From positions 1 through 10,876 of the forward strand of contig DATFXF010000056.1 of the NCBI GenBank assembly GCA_035258565.1: a DNA stretch of 10,876 nucleotides, written 5' to 3'. The notes below the pieces were generated by a model, which was given only the letters and a program-made list of their open reading frames with translations, did no database searches and was not told the DNA's origin. This document shows positions 1-4,495 of the stretch, one piece after another (the stretch's first letter is position 1; each line of letters begins with the position of its first letter). The position numbers were made by a program, and so were the translations under genes. Origin of the DNA: DATFXF01 sp035258565 (lineage in GTDB: Bacteria > Acidobacteriota > Terriglobia > Acidiferrales > UBA7541).

Positions 1-253
1 GATGACGACGCTGCCTCAGGCCGACCTCCCGAAGGATGCGGGTATCCTGCGCACAGCGGCTCAGCATAACGGGGCCAACGTTGGGGTCTACGCTTCTATA
101 TTGCAGGGTGGCAAGATCCGCCGTGGTGATCCAGTCAGACTGGAGTAAGTCCACAAGTCCACACCCAGTGCCTGTCGGGTCAACAAGTCCAGCCAACAAT
201 CGGTACTGCACAGCTTTCATCTGAGTCGCGATACTCCCATCGATCCGCATCAT
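1..253 (-). CDS. Hypothetical protein, 3' end cut off by window edge
   Basis: I do not recognise this protein. The frame is open from position 451 down to base 1 without a stop. Tandem ATG codons at 253 and 250 are the most natural starts, because they follow the terminator-like hairpin at 291-312. Further in-frame ATGs lie at 301 (inside that hairpin) and 220. The visible 84 residues begin MMRIDGSIATQMKAVQYRLL, contain two GLVD segments, two Cys and one Trp, and show no signal peptide, membrane helix or known motif. Third-position GC is about 63%, moderately high and compatible with coding. No strong Shine-Dalgarno is visible; GCGGAA lies about 12 bases upstream. The gene would be the first of a unit separate from the cell-wall cluster, behind the structured leader described here. 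The alternative is a chance open frame in a GC-rich region. Confidence 0.35.
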   Translation of the reverse strand, partial: MMRIDGSIATQMKAVQYRLLAGLVDPTGTGCGLVDLLQSDWITTADLATLQYRSVDPNVGPVMLSRCAQDTRILREVGLRQRRH

Positions 254-282
254 GAAGAAGAGGTTTCCGCGAGATGGTATCG

Positions 283-312
283 AAATAGAAAGCCCACCCA
301 TGTGGGTGGGCT
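283..312 (-). terminator. Rho-independent terminator-like hairpin
   Basis: AGCCCACCCA at 291-300 and TGGGTGGGCT at 303-312 form a perfect 10-bp GC-rich stem around only two central bases; in RNA the loop would open to 4 or more. On the minus strand the stem is followed by TTCTATTT. It could end transcripts running out of the DUF6599-like gene, whose stop is about 215 bases upstream, or end the candidate small RNA. If readthrough is controlled, it could act as an attenuator of the frame beginning at 253. The T tract is interrupted, so efficiency is uncertain. Confidence 0.5.
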
Positions 313-371
313 CTCCAGAGGGGAGAATAGTTCTAGGCCTATGCGCGGAAGGCACCAGAACTCTTTTCCTC
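283..371 (-). ncRNA. Candidate structured sRNA or attenuator leader
   Basis: Read on the minus strand, three hairpins follow one another. P1 pairs 350-362 with 329-340: the outer six pairs AGTTCT/AGAACT, one G-U pair, one G-C pair, a single bulge (base 354), then four more pairs, closing a 9-base loop. P2 is a short CTCC/GGAG stem (322-325 with 313-316). P3 is the perfect 10-bp stem at 303-312/291-300, followed by TTCTATTT. The pair 335/356 is a G-U wobble only in a minus-strand transcript (A-C on plus), which favours minus-strand transcription. A promoter-like element at 379-408 would start the RNA near 371, giving roughly 90 nt. I match it to no RNA family from memory. It could be a free-standing sRNA, or a riboswitch-like leader for the frame at 253. 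The folding is seen by eye only. Confidence 0.4.
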
Positions 372-378
372 GGGGTCG

Positions 379-408
379 AGTGTAGAAGAGCAGAAACAGC
401 GAAGTCAA
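379..408 (-). promoter_or_regulatory. Sigma70-type promoter for the candidate RNA/leader
   Basis: On the minus strand TTGACT (403-408) matches five of six positions of a -35 box. After an 18-base spacer, TACACT (379-384) matches four of six of a -10 box. Transcription would begin near 371, just ahead of the first hairpin. It lies in a less GC-rich intergenic stretch. The call rests on consensus matching only. Confidence 0.4.
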
Positions 409-432
409 GAGGGGAAGCGACTGGAAATCCAC

Positions 433-461
433 AAGTAAAACCCACATGTTTTCAATGGGTT
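433..461 (-). terminator. Weak hairpin after the DUF6599-like gene
   Basis: AACCCA and TGGGTT (456-461 with 439-444) can form a 6-bp stem with an 11-base loop on the minus strand, followed by TTACTT. It sits about 70 bases past the stop codon at 528 and could contribute to transcript ending. The stem is short and the loop large, so this is a weak call. Confidence 0.2.
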
Positions 462-527
462 ACGTTGTTATTCCCAGTTCTCTCGAGGCCATCTGATCGG
501 CGGGTTTCCCGGCCGAAACCCCAAATC

Positions 528-1631
528 TCAATAAAAGTCCTTTGCTTCTATGGGCTTGCTTGTAAGGCCCAGTTGCAGGATTTCGACCTGCGTGTTGCGG
601 TCGAAGACCCTTCCGGGAAAGAGGTACTTGACCAGCAGCCGCACGCCGCCGAAACCGATTCCGGCCACGAGCGCGAACATCAAGATGACTCCCGTGCCGA
701 CAATTGTCCCCACGAGAATCTGGTCAATCGAGGGGTCCGTTAGCTTGTGTGACGGCTCATTCCACGTCACATGACTTTCGTAGTGAATCTGTTGAAGCAA
801 AGAGTCCGCGAGGGCCCGCGAGGGATTCTGAGCGACGATGGCAAGGAGCGAACTCGTCCGGCGCGCGAATAGTGCCGATCGGCCGTTGCCGGGCTGCGCG
901 TCGGTGTTCATGGGAAGCCACCGGGCGAGCTCTTCAAACTTGTGCGCCGCAACCTGCGGCGTGGGGTAGGATGCGAGCAGCAGGGTCGCTTCCTGACCAT
1001 GGACGCGATAGCGGCCCAACTCAGCCTCCGCGCCATCAGCGAAACCGAGCCAATCGCCCTTGCCAAGCGGGAGTGCGCGATTGAGCGCCTCTGGACCCAC
1101 AAAGTAGCGTTGGGAGTCCGCCACAAGCCCGCGCGCGGGCAGGTGTTGCCCAAGAGTAGGATAGGGAGCTCGATCAGCTTGTGGAGCCAACTGCGCCGCC
1201 AGGGACTTCAAATCGCCTGCATAGCGCTGCACATCCCCGCCGGTAACGTCAAGCAACAAATTGCCGATGAGCACCAGTGCATGCTGGTGGGAAATGGCAG
1301 AGTATTTTGCCAGGTTGGCAGCAACCATCTCGTCCGAGCGCAGAAAGGTGTAGAGCCCATATCCGGCCGTGGAGTCGCGCATGCGGTAGAGCGTTGCCGT
1401 TAGGGTTGCTGCTCCGAGGGAGTACGCCCGGCGCTCGGTCTCCACCAGGCCGTACTCGCGGTAGATGCCCGCATCTGCCCCAGCCCATTGCTCCAAAGCA
1501 TCCGGCCTAATCTTCTCGGCGGCCTCTGAAGCGTTCCATCCTGAAAACGACGCTGGCAGGAGATCCTGCGCCGCTGCGTGCCCCGCCGAAGCGCCTAGAA
1601 TTAGCGATAAGGTCAGAAAAAACCTTCCCAT
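528..1631 (-). CDS. Exported, membrane-anchored DUF6599-like protein
   Basis: 367 residues if started at the ATG at 1631, which has GGGGG four bases upstream. An in-frame ATG at 1646 is the alternative; earlier starts would overlap the amidase gene. The N-terminus MGRFFLTLSLILGASAGHAA is a clear Sec signal peptide with likely cleavage near AAAQ. A soluble domain of about 280 residues follows, with the pattern of the DUF6599 family as I remember it (a segment on an ill-defined reading of 'YGLYTFLRSDEM' and an aromatic-rich 'DSQRYFVGPEAL'). Near residues 303-328 a Gly-rich hydrophobic helix would anchor the protein, leaving a tail of about 35 residues, probably cytoplasmic. The function is unknown. 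The start is 61 bases after the amidase stop on the same strand, so co-transcription with the two peptidoglycan hydrolases is likely and an envelope role is inferred. The family name is from memory; the topology is directly supported. Confidence 0.75.
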   Translation of the reverse strand: MGRFFLTLSLILGASAGHAAAQDLLPASFSGWNASEAAEKIRPDALEQWAGADAGIYREYGLVETERRAYSLGAATLTATLYRMRDSTAGYGLYTFLRSDEMVAANLAKYSAISHQHALVLIGNLLLDVTGGDVQRYAGDLKSLAAQLAPQADRAPYPTLGQHLPARGLVADSQRYFVGPEALNRALPLGKGDWLGFADGAEAELGRYRVHGQEATLLLASYPTPQVAAHKFEELARWLPMNTDAQPGNGRSALFARRTSSLLAIVAQNPSRALADSLLQQIHYESHVTWNEPSHKLTDPSIDQILVGTIVGTGVILMFALVAGIGFGGVRLLVKYLFPGRVFDRNTQVEILQLGLTSKPIEAKDFY

Positions 1632-1692
1632 TACGCCCCCATTCATTGGACGCCACCATCCTACTCCGGGTTCCGGGCGGGCGCCAGCGGAA

Positions 1693-3654
1693 CTACTGAC
1701 TCCCGAGCGCCTTCGGCAGGTTGGAGGTGAGGCTGTTGATGCTCTTGAGATAACTCTCCACTCCATAGTAGAGGCCTTCGGCGACGCGCTGCCGGTGCTC
1801 AGGCTTCTTCAGCATCTGTTCATCGGCGGGATTGCTCAGGAAAGAGATCTCCGAGAGGATGGAGGGCATGTTGGCGCCAATCAGGACAACGAACGGAGCC
1901 TTCCGCACGCCGCGGTCCTTCAGCGTGCGAGTGAGCCGCTGCAAGCGCTTCGAGAGCGAATCCTGGACGTCGGCGGCCAGCTCGCGCGACTCTTCAATCT
2001 TTTCGTTGCGCGCGATCTTCTTGATCAGGTCCTGCAGCTCGTGGATGGAGCTCTGCGAGAGAGCGTTTTCCCGTGTCGCCACCTCCATCGCATCTTCGGA
2101 GCCAGAGAAGTTCAAGTAGTAGGTCTCTACCCCGCGCGCCTTGTGATCGTGGCTGGAATTGGCATGGATGGAAATGAACAGATCGGCGTTTGCCTGGTTG
2201 GCGATCGCCGTGCGGTTTTCGAGCGGCACGAACGTGTCGTCCTCGCGCGTGTAGACTACCTCGGCCCCCGGCAGGCGTTGCTGGATGATTTTGCCCAATC
2301 GCCGTGCGACATCGAGGCACAAGTCTTTCTCCATGAGCCCGGTAGGCCCGATGGTGCCCGTATCATATCCGCCGTGGCCCGGGTCAATGACGATCCTCCC
2401 AATCTTCAGTCCGAGGGCCCGCGTCAGCGAATGCTGACCAGTGTGTGTGGGCTGAGGAACAGGCGGCGGTGTCAGGGCCTCCACTTGGCGTGTCGACTGG
2501 GTTGGCCTACCGCGCGTGGACTTAGCCGCCAGCGGCGTGGGCGCCGGTGCGGCCTTTGACGGCTGGGTGGCGACGGGTTCCGTGTTCGCCTCGACACTCT
2601 TTTCAGTCTTCTCCGGCTTTGTCGCGGGCGCGGCGGCTTTTTCGCCCTCTGCTGGCGCAGGGGACTTCGCCGTGGTTGCTTGCGGGCCGTACACGTCAAT
2701 CACCAGCCGGTACGGGTTCGGCAGGAGGAAGACCGAGTAGTCCTTCACGTTGTCCACATCGAGCACCACACGCACTACGCCCGCCTGGTTCTGTGCCACG
2801 CGGATACTCTTCAGGTAGCCGCCCGGCACGTCCAGGCTCTTGCCTGCCAGCGTCGAGCTCAACTTGGTCTTCTGTAAGTCGAAGTAGATGCGGTCGGGAT
2901 TGAAGATACGCGCGGCCTGGTACTTAATTTCGTCTTCGACATCAATCACGATGCGTGTGTAGTTCACCGCATTCCATGTACGGATCCGCGTCACTTGGGG
3001 CAGCTTCCGTTCCTTTTCCTCCTGCTCGCCCAGTTTTTCGGGCATGGCAGCTCTGTCCTGCTTCTCACGCGCCTGGGCGATCTCGACCAATGCTTCCCGT
3101 GCATTGGCCGCTTTTTCCGAGCGCGGATGCAGCTTTAGGAACTCCCGGAACGTTTCCGCGGCCTTGTCGAGATCGCCGATGTCGTCCTTCTGGATCTCAG
3201 CGATGGTGAGCAGGGCCTCCTCGCGATGGCGGCTGGCGGGGTACTCGCGCAAGAGCGACCGGTAGGCCTCGATCGCCGACTGGTAGTACTTCTCATCGAA
3301 GTTCCGGCCCATGTCGTGGTAGAGCTCGGCGGCGGCAAGCATCGCCGCAGGTGCTTCGGGGGCATGCGGGCTAATCAGGTAAACGCGGCGGAAGGAAGTG
3401 ACAACGCGTGTGTACTCCGCGAGCGTGCGCGCCTTCTTCGGTTTGCCCTGAAGCGCGGTGCGCTGCTTCTCCGCGCGCTCGAATTGGGCTCGAGCGGCTG
3501 CGCGTTTAGCCGGAGTGGGCACTGCGGGTGCAGCCGGAAGGGTACAAAGAGAGAACAGGAGCCCGAGGAGAACTGGCAGAGGGAGCGCAGAGCTGCGCCC
3601 GTGATGAACAACGGAACCGGTTTGAGAGGCGCTTCGCCGCAGGGCGTGTGTCAT
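1693..3654 (-). CDS. N-acetylmuramoyl-L-alanine amidase (TPR-AMIN-Amidase_3)
   Basis: 653 residues. It cleaves the amide bond between N-acetylmuramic acid and L-alanine in periplasmic peptidoglycan, as in daughter-cell separation. The ATG at 3654 is chosen because it makes an ATGA overlap with the upstream stop at 3651; a longer 674-residue frame would run 63 bases into that gene. Layout: signal sequence with a long basic n-region (hydrophobic core about 24-41); helical TPR/YbgF-like repeats (about 89-194); AMIN domain (about 219-324), which targets AmiC-type enzymes to the septum; a Pro/Ala/Lys-rich linker (about 325-415); Amidase_3 (about 419-635). Zinc ligands are His427 in DPGHGG, Glu442 in MEKD and His497 in SIHAN; the catalytic Glu is 602 in SEISFLSN. 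A charged helical insert after SSIHELQDL (about 535-575) is where AmiB/AmiC carry their autoinhibitory helix, so activation by an EnvC/NlpD-like partner is plausible. The catalytic set is complete. Confidence 0.95.
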   Translation of the reverse strand: MTHALRRSASQTGSVVHHGRSSALPLPVLLGLLFSLCTLPAAPAVPTPAKRAAARAQFERAEKQRTALQGKPKKARTLAEYTRVVTSFRRVYLISPHAPEAPAAMLAAAELYHDMGRNFDEKYYQSAIEAYRSLLREYPASRHREEALLTIAEIQKDDIGDLDKAAETFREFLKLHPRSEKAANAREALVEIAQAREKQDRAAMPEKLGEQEEKERKLPQVTRIRTWNAVNYTRIVIDVEDEIKYQAARIFNPDRIYFDLQKTKLSSTLAGKSLDVPGGYLKSIRVAQNQAGVVRVVLDVDNVKDYSVFLLPNPYRLVIDVYGPQATTAKSPAPAEGEKAAAPATKPEKTEKSVEANTEPVATQPSKAAPAPTPLAAKSTRGRPTQSTRQVEALTPPPVPQPTHTGQHSLTRALGLKIGRIVIDPGHGGYDTGTIGPTGLMEKDLCLDVARRLGKIIQQRLPGAEVVYTREDDTFVPLENRTAIANQANADLFISIHANSSHDHKARGVETYYLNFSGSEDAMEVATRENALSQSSIHELQDLIKKIARNEKIEESRELAADVQDSLSKRLQRLTRTLKDRGVRKAPFVVLIGANMPSILSEISFLSNPADEQMLKKPEHRQRVAEGLYYGVESYLKSINSLTSNLPKALGSQ

Positions 3655-4427
3655 TCGTTCGTAAAGATCACCCGGCCTCGTTCGTCCGTATCTCGGCGGA
3701 TGGCAGGCGGCCTCCATCCATTCGAGTCACGACCGGAGTCGGGTCGGAAGTAGGAATCGATCACCTTCTGCACGTAGTTCTGCGTCTCAGCGAAATGGGG
3801 CACGCCATGAGCACGGTCCACGGCGCGCTCACCAGCATTATAAGCCGCCAGCGAGAGATTGAGATCGCCGTTGTACCGTTCGAGCAGCGACCGCAAGTAC
3901 TTCACCCCGCCCTCCAGGTTCTGCTGCGGGTTGAACACATCCCCTACGCCGAAACGCACTGCCGTCCCCGGAATCAACTGCATCAGCCCCAGAGCGCCCC
4001 TGGGGGAGACTGCGAAGGGGTCCCAATTGGATTCGGCCGAGATCACTGCGCGGACCAGTGCCGGGTCAACCCGGTGCTTCTCGGCCGTCTCCTGGACCAT
4101 CTTATCGAGTCCTTCCTTAGCGGGACGCTGGAACCGTCCGGAGTTCCCCACGGGGCCCGGTTGGGCTGCAGTCCACCTGTGCCCGTATGCCCAGCCTGCC
4201 CCCCCGCCAGCACGCTTTGCCGGTGGAGTGGCAAGCAGGGAAATGGGCGGATTGTCATTGGTGAACACGTGTTTGCCGTGCTCATCCCCATAAGATGCAA
4301 TCTGCCCGTGAGCCGTCGTTGCGGACAACGCGAAAAGAACCAACAATATGCCCGCCAACGCCGGAACTCGAGAATCGATCAGCCTGTGGGGAAAGCAGAA
4401 CGTTCCTACTTCCTGTTTGTAATACAA
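3651..4427 (-). CDS. Lytic transglycosylase, SLT domain with DUF4124-like ends
   Basis: 258 residues. It would cleave the MurNAc-GlcNAc bond of peptidoglycan in the periplasm, leaving 1,6-anhydro ends. The start is TTG at 4427; no ATG or GTG lies before the signal-peptide core, and no clear Shine-Dalgarno is visible, so the first 20 or so residues are uncertain. The hydrophobic core is about 23-36, with probable cleavage near TTAHG-Q. The SLT domain (about 105-225) has catalytic Glu132 in AVISAESNWDPFAVS, then GALGLMQLIPGTA and LSLAAYNAGE, all hallmark motifs. A DUF4124-like motif follows the signal peptide (YGDEHGKHVFTNDNPP, about 46-61). A similar DERGRVIFTNE closes the protein at 248-258. 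The last bases overlap the amidase start (ATGA), indicating coupled translation of two wall hydrolases. It lies 60 bases after alaS and may have its own promoter at the alaS stop codon. Confidence 0.93.
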   Translation of the reverse strand: MYYKQEVGTFCFPHRLIDSRVPALAGILLVLFALSATTAHGQIASYGDEHGKHVFTNDNPPISLLATPPAKRAGGGAGWAYGHRWTAAQPGPVGNSGRFQRPAKEGLDKMVQETAEKHRVDPALVRAVISAESNWDPFAVSPRGALGLMQLIPGTAVRFGVGDVFNPQQNLEGGVKYLRSLLERYNGDLNLSLAAYNAGERAVDRAHGVPHFAETQNYVQKVIDSYFRPDSGRDSNGWRPPAIRRDTDERGRVIFTNE

Positions 4428-4445
4428 GACACACTTAAGGGTAGG

Positions 4446-4467
4446 AAAAGTGTCCTATCCCGGACAC
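4446..4467 (-). terminator. Hairpin plus T4 between alaS and the transglycosylase
   Basis: On the minus strand GTGTCC, six loop bases GGGATA and GGACAC make a perfect 6-bp stem, followed directly by TTTT. It begins about 20 bases after the alaS stop. It could be a weak intrinsic terminator for alaS, or an attenuator in the leader of the transglycosylase operon. The same palindrome could instead be a protein-binding operator (TGTCC-N8-GGACA). The stem is short, so terminator strength is doubtful. Confidence 0.35.
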
Positions 4468-4486
4468 GTCACTGGCGCTAGAGCGA

Positions 4487-4495
4487 ATTATAACA
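4487..4495 (-). promoter_or_regulatory. Extended -10 promoter overlapping alaS stop codon
   Basis: The minus strand reads TGTTATAAT, a perfect TATAAT preceded by the TG of an extended -10 element, formed by the last alaS codons and its TAA stop. No good -35 lies 16-18 bases upstream (TTATGG is the closest), which extended -10 promoters tolerate. Transcription would begin near 4480, giving a leader of about 53 bases before the TTG start at 4427. It would let the wall-hydrolase cluster be expressed independently of alaS. Confidence 0.4.

Noticed and set aside
130..162. 15-bp palindrome TCCAGTCAGACTGGA and a tandem AAGTCCAC repeat
   Set aside because: Arms of 7 bp are expected about once by chance in 10 kb, and both lie inside the putative left-edge reading frame with no neighbouring promoter.
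250..447. 65-codon minus-strand frame with a hydrophobic start whose TGA overlaps the ATG at 253
   Set aside because: It could look like a coupled leader peptide, but it has no Shine-Dalgarno, runs across the promoter-like element and hairpins, and has AT-richer, non-coding-like codon use.
252..743. 163-codon plus-strand frame
   Set aside because: It crosses the structured intergenic region and the antisense of the DUF6599-like gene; no ribosome site or motif.
1465..2559. 364-codon plus-strand open frame
   Set aside because: Antisense to the amidase and DUF6599-like genes, whose motifs are clear; a compositional shadow.
4417..4427. 11-bp palindrome TTGTAATACAA at the transglycosylase start
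   Set aside because: The arms are only 5 bp and lie within the first codons; likely chance, though it could add to operator-like symmetry there.
3528..4481. 317-codon plus-strand open frame
   Set aside because: Antisense to the transglycosylase and the amidase start; no motifs.
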